Below are positions 1 to 8,821 of a stretch of DNA of 64,000 nt, piece after piece; within the stretch, counting starts at the first letter, position 1; the number at the start of each line of letters is the position of its first letter. The translations under genes were made by a program, and so were the position numbers. The notes below the pieces were generated by a model. The model made no database searches and was not told the DNA's origin. It saw nothing but the letters and a program-made list of their open reading frames with translations. The DNA is from Actinoallomurus bryophytorum (GTDB lineage Bacteria; Actinomycetota; Actinomycetes; Streptosporangiales; Streptosporangiaceae), in NCBI RefSeq assembly GCF_006716425.1, contig NZ_VFOZ01000001.1:6386001-6450000 (forward strand), given 5' to 3'.

Positions 1-802
1 CGGCGGTGCGCACGGTGAAGTCGGCGGGGGTGACCGCGTCGAGCTCGTCCCAGGACAGGGGAAAGGACACCGGTGCGCCGGGCCGTATCCGCGGGCTGTA
101 GGCGGCGACGACGGTCGTCGCCCCGCCGGACCGCGTCGAGTCGAGGAACACCTTGCCCTCACGGTCGTCCCGGATGAAGGCCGTGGTGGCGAGGTCCGGA
201 TCGAGCCGCTCGGCGCGCGCCGCGAGCGCGCGGGTCGCCGCGGCGACGTCCGCGTGCGACGGCCCGGCCGCGATCGGCACGAACACGTGCACGCCCTTGG
301 CCCCGCTCGTCTTGACCACGCCCGCCATGCCGACGTCGGCGAGGGCCTGGCGGACCAGCCGTGCCGCGCCGGCCGCCAGCGGGAACGCGTCGCCCTCGGG
401 CGGGTCGATGTCGAGCACGAGGTGGGTGGGATGGTCGCGGTCGGCGGCCCGGACCAGCGTGGGGTGGTACTCGATGGCCCGCTGGTTGGCGAACCACAGC
501 AGCGTACGGCGGTCATCGCACAGCGCGTACGAGACCTTGCGCTTGGAGGTCTCCGCCCACAGCGTCACCGTCGCCACCCACGGCGGGGTGTACTTGGGGA
601 CGTTCTTCTGCATGAAGGGATCCTGGCCGCGGAGGGCACGGACCACCGAGAGCGGCCGGTCGCGCAGCACCGGGAGGATCCGGTCGCGCACGGCGTCCAG
701 GTAGTCGACCAGGTCGCGCTTTGTCGCGTCCGCGCCGTCGAACAGCGGTTGGTCGAGGTTGGTCAGCGACACCCCGTCCCGCGTCTCGCCCTTGCCGCTC
801 AT
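1..802 (-). CDS. ligD: LigD-type DNA polymerase domain protein (3' end outside window)
   Basis: Archaeo-eukaryotic primase-type polymerase domain (PolDom) of the bacterial non-homologous end-joining protein LigD, which adds nucleotides at double-strand break ends. The reading frame starts at ATG 802 with GAAGGTGAG just upstream and stays open for 267 codons to the left edge, so the C-terminus is missing here. Visible family signatures are the catalytic metal motif LVLDIDPPEGD, TSGAKGVHVFVPI, and FLDSTRSGGATTVVAAYSPR followed by PVSFPLSWDEL, all in the order normal for PolDom. Whether a ligase or nuclease domain follows, or the gene is a stand-alone polymerase beside Ku, cannot be seen. It is divergent from the SRPBCC gene, 64 bp away. 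Confidence 0.9.
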   Translation of the reverse strand, partial: MSGKGETRDGVSLTNLDQPLFDGADATKRDLVDYLDAVRDRILPVLRDRPLSVVRALRGQDPFMQKNVPKYTPPWVATVTLWAETSKRKVSYALCDDRRTLLWFANQRAIEYHPTLVRAADRDHPTHLVLDIDPPEGDAFPLAAGAARLVRQALADVGMAGVVKTSGAKGVHVFVPIAAGPSHADVAAATRALAARAERLDPDLATTAFIRDDREGKVFLDSTRSGGATTVVAAYSPRIRPGAPVSFPLSWDELDAVTPADFTVRTA

Positions 803-866
803 CCGCTCACCTTCCCGGTGGCGGCTTCGGAGGTCAACCCGCCCGGCCGTGGCTATTGTGCGTCAC

Positions 867-1328
867 ATGCCAGACGAAGTCGCCGAAAGCGTCATTGTGA
901 ACGCCGAGCCCGCCGACGTGTACGCCGCGGTCTCCGACGTGCGCCGGATGGCGAGATGGAGCCCCGAATGCTTCGCCACGTGGGTGTGGTCGCGGCGGGA
1001 GGGAAGACCGGCCGGGTTCGTGGGCTTCAACCGCCGGGGACCGCTGGTCTGGTTCACCACGTGCAGGGTCGTGGTCGCCAGGCCGGGGGAGGAGTTCGCA
1101 TTCGACGTCTCGACGTTCGGGATGCCGGTGTCGAGGTGGAGCTACCGGCTCGCGGCGGTGCCCGAGGGCACCGAGCTGACCGAACACTGGGCCGACCGGC
1201 GCACCCGTGGCGCCCACCTCATGGGCCGGATCTTCACCGGCAGTGTCGCGAACGACCGCGCCGAGGCCAACCGCGACGGCATGCGCACCACCCTGTCCCG
1301 GCTCAAGGGCGAGCTGGACCGGCACTGA
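867..1328 (+). CDS. SRPBCC (polyketide cyclase/START-like) family protein
   Basis: Product of 153 residues with the START/Bet v1-like fold typical of SRPBCC proteins: N-terminal ESVIVNAEPADVYAAVSDV, then RRMARWSPECF, a central region beginning W-X-V-W and a C-terminal helix (residues about 120-150). These proteins bind hydrophobic ligands; the ligand here is unknown. ATG 867 matches the family start; an in-frame GTG at 858 is an alternative and no good Shine-Dalgarno is seen, so the message could be leaderless. It is divergent from the LigD gene and is followed by a strong hairpin terminator. Confidence 0.8.
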   Translation: MPDEVAESVIVNAEPADVYAAVSDVRRMARWSPECFATWVWSRREGRPAGFVGFNRRGPLVWFTTCRVVVARPGEEFAFDVSTFGMPVSRWSYRLAAVPEGTELTEHWADRRTRGAHLMGRIFTGSVANDRAEANRDGMRTTLSRLKGELDRH

Positions 1329-1352
1329 CCGCCGGGGCCGAGGCCGTCCACC

Positions 1353-1388
1353 CGGCGGGGTGACAGGACCGGTTCTGTCACCCCGCCG
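1353..1388. terminator. Bidirectional hairpin terminator
   Basis: Perfect 14-bp inverted repeat, CGGCGGGGTGACAG at 1353-1366 and its complement at 1375-1388, with an 8-nt loop. It lies between the convergent SRPBCC gene and the slipin remnant and would stop transcription from both sides. Confidence 0.85.
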
Positions 1389-1391
1389 CGC

Positions 1392-1811
1392 TCACTCCGC
1401 GTGCTGGAGCTCGGCGTGCTTGTCGAAGCCGATGTACAGGCGCGCCTCGGCGTTGGTGGCCAGCCGTGCGAGCGTCTCGAGCTCACGCACGCGCAGCAGG
1501 ACCGGGTGGTCGACGTACGCGCCCGCGGCGTCGGCGCCTCCTGGACATCACCGAGAATGTCCTCGCTGAGCCGGTTGCGATTGGTGAGAATCCCTTCCAG
1601 CGTCATGGACGCCAGCGAACGCCGGGTTGCCAGCTGCACATCGCTGTAAAGACGGTCGGCGTACGACTCCACCTTTTCCACCGCGGCGGCCGGGTCGAGG
1701 ACGCGGTACTGCGTGATGATGCTGACCTGCACGGCGACCTTGTCCGAGGTGAGGATCTCCTGTCCCTTGAGGAGTAGTTCCCGCTCTGGTGAGTGGACCT
1801 GATATGGGCAC
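1392..1811 (-). pseudogene. Decayed SPFH/slipin-family membrane protein gene
   Basis: Two pieces of a stomatin/slipin-like protein in different frames. The first (about 1811-1546) reads SPERELLLKGQEILTSDK, then VSIITQYRVLDPAAAVEKVE and RRSLASMTLEGILTNRNRL, which is the body of the SPFH domain. Near 1545 the frame changes and the second piece reads DAAGAYVDHPVLLRVREL and ARLYIGFDKHAE before the stop at 1392, the usual slipin C-terminus. The N-terminal membrane segment is absent and something like 80-90 residues between the pieces are gone, so this is judged non-functional. The truncated 5' end abuts the stop of the neighbouring acyltransferase gene (1815), suggesting the rearrangement joined the two. 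Confidence 0.85.
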
Positions 1812-1814
1812 CTT

Positions 1815-3098
1815 TTATTCGGACACGGGTTCCAGAGGTACCGGAACGGGAGGCGCGGCGAGCGCGGCCGGGCGGTGGTTGAGGCGGCGGCCGAGCCGCT
1901 GGAACGGCACCTCGACGTAGCGGTACGTGAGCCCGCTGACCCCGATCAGCACGAGGACGAAGATGCCGAGCCGCACCCCGTCGTCATGGTCCGGAGTGCC
2001 CAGGAGCTGGTCGTTGAGCATCAGCAGCACCGGATGCAGCAGGTAGAGCGAGAAGCTGATGGTGCCCAGGGCCGTCAGCCAGGAAGGGATCCGGCGGCCG
2101 CGCAGCGCCCACCCGCCGGCGAACGTCAGCGCCGCGAGCAGCACCGACCCGACCCAGTACACCTGGAACGCGTCCGCCTGCGCCGGTGACATGCCGATCG
2201 CGGCGTGCCAGACGCCCGCCACGATCGCGCCGGTCAGCACCAGTGCCGACGACAGCGCGGCGGCCCGGCGGCTGATCTGGCCGTGCTCGGCCCGGTAGAG
2301 CGCGGTGCCGGTGAACATCACCGCGAGGATCACCAGGCCCTCCCACGGCGCGATCCGTTCGTTGACGAGGACCAGCACGACCGCCAGGACGCCCCCCGCG
2401 ACGCCGCCCGCGGTGCGTACGGCCGGGTGGCGCGAGGCGCCCGCGGTGATGGCGGACGCCATCACCAGTGCGGTCAGCACCACGATCTGCCAGACCCCGA
2501 CGTTCCGGGTCAGCGCCGCCATCGGCAGCAGCCCGCCGGCGAGGACGGCCGCCGACACGAGCACGACCGAGACCGGCGCGGACCGGCGATGCACGCCCGT
2601 GACGAACAGCGCGACGACCAGCAGGTAGAAGAGCATCTCGTACGAGAGCGTCCACAGCACATTGATCGCGTTCGGCACGCCGAGCACGTCCTGGAGCATC
2701 GTCAGGTGGGCGAGGACGGCGGTCATCGGGTCGTAGGACTGCAACCCCGCGCGCAGTCCGCGAACGCCCAGCAGGAACGGAAGCAGGGTGACCGCGCACG
2801 CGAGGATCAGGAGCGGGTAGATGCGCGTCACCCTGCTGATCCAGAAGCTCTTCACGCGGCCGTGCCGCTCCAGCGACGCGGGCACGATGTAGCCGCTGAC
2901 CAGGAAGAAGACCAGGACCCCGTACAGGCCGGGGTCGAACCAGTCGACCATGCCGGCGCGCAGCCGTGGAGTGAAGTAGTAGGTCGCGTGGTGCAGGGCG
3001 ACCACGAGGGCCGCGACCCCCCGCAAGAGATCCAGCCAAGCCAGGCGAGCCGTGACAGACGTGTCGCCCGAGGCTGATCGGGACATTGTGGGAGGCAC
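1815..3098 (-). CDS. Acyltransferase 3 family membrane protein
   Basis: Integral membrane O-acyltransferase of the OafA/YrhL (acyltransferase 3) family, 427 residues, normal length without an SGNH domain. The signature LDLLRGVAALVVALHHATYY carries the catalytic histidine pair near residue 36, followed by FFLVSGYIVPASLERHGRV and a run of about ten hydrophobic segments. Such proteins transfer acyl groups from the cytoplasm to sugars or other acceptors outside; the acceptor is not identifiable here. ATG 3098 is used; ATG 3086 is equally possible. A second family member lies 162 bp upstream on the same strand, so the two may act on the same surface polymer. Confidence 0.85.
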   Translation of the reverse strand: MPPTMSRSASGDTSVTARLAWLDLLRGVAALVVALHHATYYFTPRLRAGMVDWFDPGLYGVLVFFLVSGYIVPASLERHGRVKSFWISRVTRIYPLLILACAVTLLPFLLGVRGLRAGLQSYDPMTAVLAHLTMLQDVLGVPNAINVLWTLSYEMLFYLLVVALFVTGVHRRSAPVSVVLVSAAVLAGGLLPMAALTRNVGVWQIVVLTALVMASAITAGASRHPAVRTAGGVAGGVLAVVLVLVNERIAPWEGLVILAVMFTGTALYRAEHGQISRRAAALSSALVLTGAIVAGVWHAAIGMSPAQADAFQVYWVGSVLLAALTFAGGWALRGRRIPSWLTALGTISFSLYLLHPVLLMLNDQLLGTPDHDDGVRLGIFVLVLIGVSGLTYRYVEVPFQRLGRRLNHRPAALAAPPVPVPLEPVSE

Positions 3099-3260
3099 CG
3101 GGACAGACTACGACTGATTCCTGAGGGTCGATCGCCCCGAGGTCTGACCGCATCCGGCAACCGGTGCCCAGCCCCCCTGCGCATCTCGTCGGTGCGGTCC
3201 CACCCGATGTTTTCACAGGTGATCGGGAAGGTGGGGGACTCGCGTGCGCGCCGGGTGGGG

Positions 3261-4487
3261 TCAGCCGGCGGGGGTGCGCTCCGGGGACGGCGCGGCCGGC
3301 TGCTCGGGTGCCGCTTCCTTCTTGCGCGCGGCGCGGCGGCGTCCGGCGTACAGGTTCATCTTCGGGCGGCGCAGTGCCGTGAAGGCGAATGTCATGTTGG
3401 GCTCGAGTGCCCAGTGCATGACCCAGCGCACGGGCGGGGTGCACAGCAGCGTCGCGAGGACTGCACCCGCCGCGGCCACCGCGAGGACGCCGGGGATCGT
3501 GTGCAGGACGTCGGCGTCGTACCAGCCGTAGTAGTCGGCGAGCTTGGTGGCGAAGCCGTGCAGCAGGTAGGCGTACAGCGTGGCGGACCCGAGCGAGGTG
3601 AACCACCGCTGCTTGCGCGGCACCTGGGTCAGGAACGCCGCGACGAGCACGGCGGCGGCCAGGAGCAGTCCCATGCGCACACCCGTGCCGACCAGGTTGT
3701 TCACGTGCAGCGTCGGGTTGCCGCTGCGCCAGTACACCCACTCGGTGGACAGGTGCCGGTCGACGACCAGGTACGTGAAGGCGAACCCGCCGAGCAGCAC
3801 GATCGCGCCGATGAACCGGGCGGAGCGCCGCTTGAGGAGCTCGAAGTGCTCGGGCTTGAGGAACAGGCCGACCACGTAGAACGGCACCAGGCCGAAGACG
3901 CGGTTCATCTCCAGCGCGCCGGGCAGCTGGTCCATGCCCGACAGAAGGCTGATGACGACCGCCACCACGATGGGAAAGCGGATCTGCTGCCACACCGGCG
4001 TGGACAGCCGCCAGGCGAACAGCGCGAGCAGGAACCACGTCAGGTAGTACGGATCCAGCAGGCTGATCTCGAACTTCGAATGGCCCACCGCCCAGTGGTA
4101 CGTCGAGTAGGCGGTCTCGAACACGACATAGGGCACGGCCAGGTTGGTGAGGAGCTTGCGGGCCTTGCCGCCGGAGAAGGTGAACCTCCGGGAGAAGTAG
4201 CCGGTGATGATGATGAAGACCGGCATGTGGAACGTGTAGACGAACAGGTAGAGCGCGTGTGCGACGCGTACGTCACGCAGGTTCACGATCGCGTGGCCGG
4301 CGACCACGAGCAGGATCGCGAAGAACTTGGCGTTGTCGAAGAACGGGTCCCGCTCCCGTGGCCGGGGGGCCGGCTGGACCGGCTGGGCCGGCACCACGTC
4401 CGTGGGCGACGACGAGGCCGGCGGCGGCAGGGCGGCCTGAGGTCGCTGGAGCGGTTCGAACGCCGAAGACTGGGGGGTGCTCATCAC
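3261..4487 (-). CDS. Acyltransferase 3 family protein (fucose 4-O-acetylase-like)
   Basis: Product of 408 residues with a proline-rich N-terminal cytoplasmic tail of about 45 residues, then DPFFDNAKFFAILLVVAGHA with the catalytic His near residue 65 and YTFHMPVFIIITGYFSRR, both typical of the NolL/fucose-4-O-acetylase branch (COG3594). About ten membrane segments follow. It probably O-acetylates a carbohydrate at the cell envelope. Start is at tandem ATGs 4487/4484. It lies upstream of, and in the same direction as, the acyltransferase gene at 1815-3098. Confidence 0.82.
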   Translation of the reverse strand: MMSTPQSSAFEPLQRPQAALPPPASSSPTDVVPAQPVQPAPRPRERDPFFDNAKFFAILLVVAGHAIVNLRDVRVAHALYLFVYTFHMPVFIIITGYFSRRFTFSGGKARKLLTNLAVPYVVFETAYSTYHWAVGHSKFEISLLDPYYLTWFLLALFAWRLSTPVWQQIRFPIVVAVVISLLSGMDQLPGALEMNRVFGLVPFYVVGLFLKPEHFELLKRRSARFIGAIVLLGGFAFTYLVVDRHLSTEWVYWRSGNPTLHVNNLVGTGVRMGLLLAAAVLVAAFLTQVPRKQRWFTSLGSATLYAYLLHGFATKLADYYGWYDADVLHTIPGVLAVAAAGAVLATLLCTPPVRWVMHWALEPNMTFAFTALRRPKMNLYAGRRRAARKKEAAPEQPAAPSPERTPAG

Positions 4488-5288
4488 GATCTACTTCACT
4501 CGTCCGCTTCACCGGCCCCGGCTGGTTCCAGGACCGAACTGGCGTCGCCGACCTTACCCAGTTCGGTAGCCCGAGCGAACCGGACTCGGTGAACTCTCAG
4601 GTGTCCTCCAGGAGCGGCCGGCCCCGCCGGATGCCGCCCCGCCGGCCATCCGCGCTCGTCAGAGCCGTTCACCCCCCATCAATGCCGCGTTCACCGGTGT
4701 GACCCGGTTCATGTCGCGCCGAGGGGCCCGCCGTCACCGAGTCTCCGGCACGTTGCCATGAGGAGGCCGGTGGCGACCGCGTGGGTACGGTCGCGGGCGC
4801 ACACGTCCACGCCGGCGTTCCGACCCGGTCCGCATGACCTCGCCGAAACGCGCGTTCGGCCGCCTGCGCCGCGGTGGCGGACCAGGGCATGTCGGCCGGC
4901 GGCGTAGCGCGCCAAGGTGAAGACCTTTCCGTGGGGCAGTCTTTCCGCCCTGTTTGGATCACGGTCGCGGACCCTCTTCGAGGCCGTTGTTATCGTCGGA
5001 TGATCAATAGACGTGCGGGCGTGGCCCCAGGCGGAATGCCGTGAATACCGGGCGATCGAATATGGCTGGGCGCGCCATTTGCCGCCACGCCCATGACCTC
5101 GGTCGTCACGGCGGCGTGGGCGGCCACTTCGGTTCCGCCGGGTGCGATTCCTGAGGTTCGGTGGGACCGAGGCTCCGTGGATTCACGCGGGGATTGTCGA
5201 ATCGCGCTTTCCGGGAAAGCCGGGCTCGAACGGTCGCATCGGCTCGTTCGGAATACCGGGCCGGCTGGAACGACGCAGAGGGACGGAC
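4488..5288. other. Long intergenic region without recognised gene
   Basis: About 800 bp between divergent genes. Reading frames here are short and lack a plausible start plus ribosome site or a recognisable family. The first 80 bp presumably hold the promoter of the acyltransferase gene, and the last 30 bp the GAGGGAC ribosome site of the downstream gene. The region could be a decayed gene, but no coding remnant was recognised. Confidence 0.5.
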
Positions 5289-6467
5289 ATGGATCAGAAG
5301 GTGGCGAGGATCGTGGTGCCGTTGGCCGCCACGTTCGCGGTCGCGGCGGGCGCGACCGGCGCCTGGGCCGCGGGCGGAGCGACCGCGCGGTGGCCCTCTG
5401 CCGCCGGGACGACGGCATGCCCGGCCGATGCCGCCCCGTCCGTCTCGGCGATGCCCGGAGCATCACCGTCCGGCGCCGTGGTGAATCCCGCGTCCCTCAG
5501 GCTCGCGCTGACCGCTCACGGCGTGCGCACACCCGACGGTGACGCGATCGAGTACCGGGTCTCCGCGCGGCCCGCGCGCGCTCCGCTGCACGACATCACG
5601 GTGACCGTGCGCCTGACCTGTGTGCCCGGCACCGTCTGGGTGGCCGGCACGCCATGGGCGTCGACGGGGCGGGCGGCCCTCGGACGACGTGCCGTCACCT
5701 GGCGGCTCGATCTCGCCAAGGCCCCGGCGACGGCCGGCTTCGCGGTCCGCCTCCGGCCGGACTCACGCGGCGGTCCGCTGGTGGGCGAGGTCGTCGCGGC
5801 GGGTCCGGTCTCCAACTGCCCCGCGCTACGGGCGACCGACACCCCGGTCGATCCCCACTGCCGCGTCACCATCCTGATCCCCGGCGAGCCGGCACGGCCT
5901 GCCGTACGACCGACGGCCGTCCAGGGCGCGTCGCCGATCGTCCAGGACGCACCACCCGCGTTCCCGCACGTGCCATCCCTGCCGCTCCTGCCACCCGTGC
6001 CACCGGCGGGCGCCGCGATGGGGAACGGCGGCACGGCGCCGGGTGCGCCGCTCGTCGCACCGGCGCCGGCACCGAGCCCGACGGTCCTCTCCCAGCTCGA
6101 CCGCGCCCCGATCGTGCCCGCCGACCCGGCCGGTGACCTCGCCGCACGGGAGGCACTACGGTCCGGCGGCACGTCCGCGAGGGACCTCGGCGGGCGTGCG
6201 TTCGCCCTCCTCATCGGCGGCGTGGCACTGCTGCTGACCGTGACGGCGATCGCGGCGGGCGTGATCGGTGCGCGACCGCGGCGCCGCGACGGCGAGGGGC
6301 CGGGCCCCGGCCGCCCCGTCGCACCCCCTCGGTACGACGGGCGCCCCCGTACGACGGTGGAGGTCGTCCGCAGGGCCGCGGCGTCGCGCGACACGCATGC
6401 GATCCCCGGCGCCGATCCGGCCGGCGGGCGGGACCGCTCGCCGGGCCGGACCACGGTGGACGAATGA
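5289..6467 (+). CDS. Secreted, membrane-anchored surface protein of unknown function
   Basis: Unrecognised 392-residue protein. It begins with a signal peptide (residues about 1-30, VPLAATFAVAAGATGAWA), followed by a beta-rich domain (about 60-200) that resembles DUF11-type surface domains, with LHDITVTVRLTCVPGTVWV, then a proline-rich spacer (about 210-300), a single membrane segment FALLIGGVALLLTVTAIAAG and a basic cytoplasmic tail of about 65 residues. This layout fits a wall-spanning surface protein anchored by its C-terminal helix. ATG 5289 is chosen because GAGGGAC precedes it and the signal peptide starts there. Its stop overlaps the start of the lipoprotein gene (ATGA at 6464), so the two are translationally coupled. 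Confidence 0.7.
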   Translation: MDQKVARIVVPLAATFAVAAGATGAWAAGGATARWPSAAGTTACPADAAPSVSAMPGASPSGAVVNPASLRLALTAHGVRTPDGDAIEYRVSARPARAPLHDITVTVRLTCVPGTVWVAGTPWASTGRAALGRRAVTWRLDLAKAPATAGFAVRLRPDSRGGPLVGEVVAAGPVSNCPALRATDTPVDPHCRVTILIPGEPARPAVRPTAVQGASPIVQDAPPAFPHVPSLPLLPPVPPAGAAMGNGGTAPGAPLVAPAPAPSPTVLSQLDRAPIVPADPAGDLAAREALRSGGTSARDLGGRAFALLIGGVALLLTVTAIAAGVIGARPRRRDGEGPGPGRPVAPPRYDGRPRTTVEVVRRAAASRDTHAIPGADPAGGRDRSPGRTTVDE

Positions 6468-7231
6468 GCGGGGCGCCACGGCCGCGTACGGCCGCGGCCG
6501 TGATCGGGGCGCTCGCCCTCCTCGGTCTGGCCGGGTGCGGGAGCTCGACCACCCCGGCCGCCGTCGAGTCCTTCCCGATCTCCACGGCTCCGCCGGCCGC
6601 ACCGGCGGACCCTCCGGCGCGGCCGGGTCTGCTCGTCAGCCAGGAACGGCCCTTCACCGAGGCCGAGGTGCGGCGATTGCGTCACCAGAGTGAGGTGACC
6701 CGGCTCGCGCTGATCGGGTACGGCCAGGTCCGGATGTACGGCGACCGGATCCCGACGGCCACCGTGGACCCGGCGACGTACCGCTCCTTCACGCCGGACG
6801 GCACGCGCGACGCGACCACGGTGTGGAAGGTCGTGGCGGACGGGAAGGCGCTGGTCAGCCATGCCGTGGGCGACCGTGACCACCTGCCGCTGGACGTGAC
6901 GGTGCCGGCCGGACGGGCGACCGTGCGGATCGCCGGGCTGGCCACCACGGTGCCCGGGGTCGACATGGTCGTCAGCTCGGCGACCGGGGAGCGGATCGGG
7001 GTGCCGTTCGGCAACGGGCTGGTCGTCGCGGTCTCCGGGGACCCCGAGCGTGCCTCGGCGAAGGTTCGCGCGGTGCTCGGAGCCCGGCCCGTGATCCGTC
7101 GCATCGCCCCGCTCGGCGGTCCGGCCCTGCCTGCGGTCACCCCGGCCGTCCCGCCTGCCACGCCGTCCGTGGTGCCGCCCGGGGCACCACCGCCCGCGGC
7201 GCCGGCCGGCGGGCCGGCCGCCCTGCCGTGA
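6464..7231 (+). CDS. Lipoprotein of unknown function
   Basis: A 255-residue protein with a lipoprotein signal: hydrophobic stretch AAAVIGALALLGLAG followed by the lipobox cysteine (LAGC, Cys about 25). A compact domain (about 60-215) contains two similar beta-rich halves and ends with KVRAVLGARPVIRRI; the last 40 residues are Pro/Ala-rich. No family was recognised. The 4-bp overlap with the upstream surface-protein gene suggests the two products work together outside the membrane. Confidence 0.7.
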   Translation: MSGAPRPRTAAAVIGALALLGLAGCGSSTTPAAVESFPISTAPPAAPADPPARPGLLVSQERPFTEAEVRRLRHQSEVTRLALIGYGQVRMYGDRIPTATVDPATYRSFTPDGTRDATTVWKVVADGKALVSHAVGDRDHLPLDVTVPAGRATVRIAGLATTVPGVDMVVSSATGERIGVPFGNGLVVAVSGDPERASAKVRAVLGARPVIRRIAPLGGPALPAVTPAVPPATPSVVPPGAPPPAAPAGGPAALP

Positions 7232-7321
7232 TCGGCCGATCCCGGCCGCGCCCGACGCGCCCGGTGCGCCGGGCGTCCGCCGAGTGCGGGGAGACCGGGG
7301 AGTCCGGGGAGAATGACCGGC

Positions 7322-7759
7322 ATGGTCGCCTCCTCCGCCCGCCGGCTCCCCGCGCGATGTGCTCGCCCGCCGTGGTGGGAGTCCCACCGCCGTGTCGTGA
7401 TCGCGGGTGCGGTAGCGGCGACGTGCAGCGGCGTGCCGTCCACCGTGTACGCGCTCGCGACCGGCGGCGATCTCCTCCGGTCGACACGCGCGGCGGCCAC
7501 GCTGGTGCCCGGTCGGCGCGGCGTCGTGACCGGTGCCGCCGTACATCTCCTCGTCTCCGCCGGCTGGACGGCCGCGCTCGCCGCCGTCGACCGGCACCAT
7601 CGGCTCGGCCCTCTCGGCGGCGGCGCGGCGGGCCTGCTCATCGCCGCGCTCGACCTTGAGGTCGCCGGGCGTGCCAACCCCGCCATCAGCTCGCTGCCGC
7701 GCCTGCCCCAGTGGCTGGACCACGTCGCCTTCGGCGCCATCGTCGGCGCACTGCTGTGA
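7322..7759 (+). CDS. Small conserved membrane protein
   Basis: Product of 145 residues with three or four hydrophobic segments and the conserved-looking pieces SGVPSTVYALATGGD and LPRLPQWLDHVAFGAI, a pattern recalled from uncharacterised actinobacterial membrane proteins. ATG 7322 is preferred over ATG 7313 because GGGGAG lies about nine bases before it. It follows the lipoprotein gene on the same strand after 90 bp and may belong to the same surface locus. Function unknown. Confidence 0.65.
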   Translation: MVASSARRLPARCARPPWWESHRRVVIAGAVAATCSGVPSTVYALATGGDLLRSTRAAATLVPGRRGVVTGAAVHLLVSAGWTAALAAVDRHHRLGPLGGGAAGLLIAALDLEVAGRANPAISSLPRLPQWLDHVAFGAIVGALL

Positions 7760-7967
7760 CCGCGCGGGGACACCGCGCTGATGCGCGGCGGAACGTCCAA
7801 GGGGGCCGGCCGGGCGAAGGCGCCTGACCTCGCGCGCGCACGTCTCGCCGAACCCGGAGCGCCGGGCCCGCGCACTCCGTACCGTGGTTCCCTGCGGTAT
7901 CGCGGCACGCCCCGCGTTTTCGCCGCCGGGGGTCCGGTGCGTGACCGCTAGACTTGGCTAACACAAA

Positions 7968-7979
7968 ATTGGTGCCAAT
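7968..7979. promoter_or_regulatory. Palindromic operator candidate for the GntR gene
   Basis: ATTGG-TG-CCAAT is a 5-bp-arm inverted repeat in an AT-rich patch 36 bp before the regulator start. FadR-subfamily GntR proteins bind short palindromes of the TNGT-N-ACNA kind, so an autoregulatory site is plausible. Confidence 0.5.
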
Positions 7980-8015
7980 ATCGGCTCCATGGGTCGTGAC
8001 GGCGGGGGAGAGTCA

Positions 8016-8699
8016 GTGTCGGCAGACGAGGTGAGCGGCACATCCGGCCGCGACCGGCCGGTGGTGACCGGCATCCGCGAGGCGATTCTCAGCGGTGAGT
8101 TCGTGCCGAACCAGCGCCTGGTGGAGGCCGACCTGTCCGAAAGGTTCGCCGCCAGCAGGGCGAGCGTCCGTGCCGCGCTCCTCGAACTGACCAACGAGGG
8201 CCTGATCGAACGCGTACAGAACCGCGGCGCACGCGTACGCGCGGTCCCGCTCGAAGAGGCGATCGAGATCTCCGAGGTACGCATGGTGGTGGAGGGCCTG
8301 TGCGCCGCCAAGGCCGCCCACCGCGTCACCGAGGCCGAGTCAGGCGAACTCCAGGACATCGGCGAGAGCATGCGCCAGGCCGTCTCGTCCGGTGACGTGC
8401 TCGGCTACTCCCGGCTGAACGAGCGGCTGCACCGCCGGATCCGCGAGATCAGCGGACAGCGAACCGCCGCGACGGTCCTCGAACGCTTGCGCGCCCAGAA
8501 CGTCCGCCACCAGTTCAGGCTCGCGATGCATCCCGGCCGGTCCGCGGTGTCGCTGCCCGAGCACCTGGCCATCATCGACGCGATCCGCGCCAACGACGCC
8601 GACGCCGCGGAACGCGCCGCCCGAGCCCACCTGCGCAGCGTCATCCAGACCCTGCCGGAGGCCGCCCAGAACCCGGCCGAACGCGGCCCGGCACGGTGA
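8016..8699 (+). CDS. GntR family regulator, FadR/FCD type
   Basis: Transcription factor of 227 residues. The N-terminal winged helix-turn-helix contains RLVEADLSERFAASRASVR and LIERVQNRGARV; the C-terminal all-alpha FCD domain (about 80-215) holds RMVVEGLCAAKAAHR and a histidine-rich pocket (NERLHRRI, EHLAIIDAI) that binds a carboxylate ligand, often through a metal. GTG 8016 is chosen because GGGGGAGAG precedes it; ATG 7989 would add nine residues. It has no obvious operon partner, so the regulated genes are unknown. Confidence 0.85.
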   Translation: MSADEVSGTSGRDRPVVTGIREAILSGEFVPNQRLVEADLSERFAASRASVRAALLELTNEGLIERVQNRGARVRAVPLEEAIEISEVRMVVEGLCAAKAAHRVTEAESGELQDIGESMRQAVSSGDVLGYSRLNERLHRRIREISGQRTAATVLERLRAQNVRHQFRLAMHPGRSAVSLPEHLAIIDAIRANDADAAERAARAHLRSVIQTLPEAAQNPAERGPAR

Positions 8700-8821
8700 C
8701 ACCCCTCACGCTCCCGACGAAATGACCGGCGGGTGTGGGATCGGCCGCGCTGCCCCAGGGCGACCGCGCGGTGCTGTTCGACCGGCCAGGAGGTGCCGGG
8801 TGCCCTTGGTCGTGGAGTGAG

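Noticed and set aside
2205-4592. Long plus-strand reading frames opposite the two acyltransferase genes
   Set aside because: High-GC antisense shadows; Arg/Pro/Ala/His-rich without domains, while the minus strand has clear family motifs.
5516-7908. Long minus-strand frames opposite the surface-protein and lipoprotein genes
   Set aside because: Composition is typical of antisense frames; the plus strand has signal peptides, a lipobox and ribosome sites.
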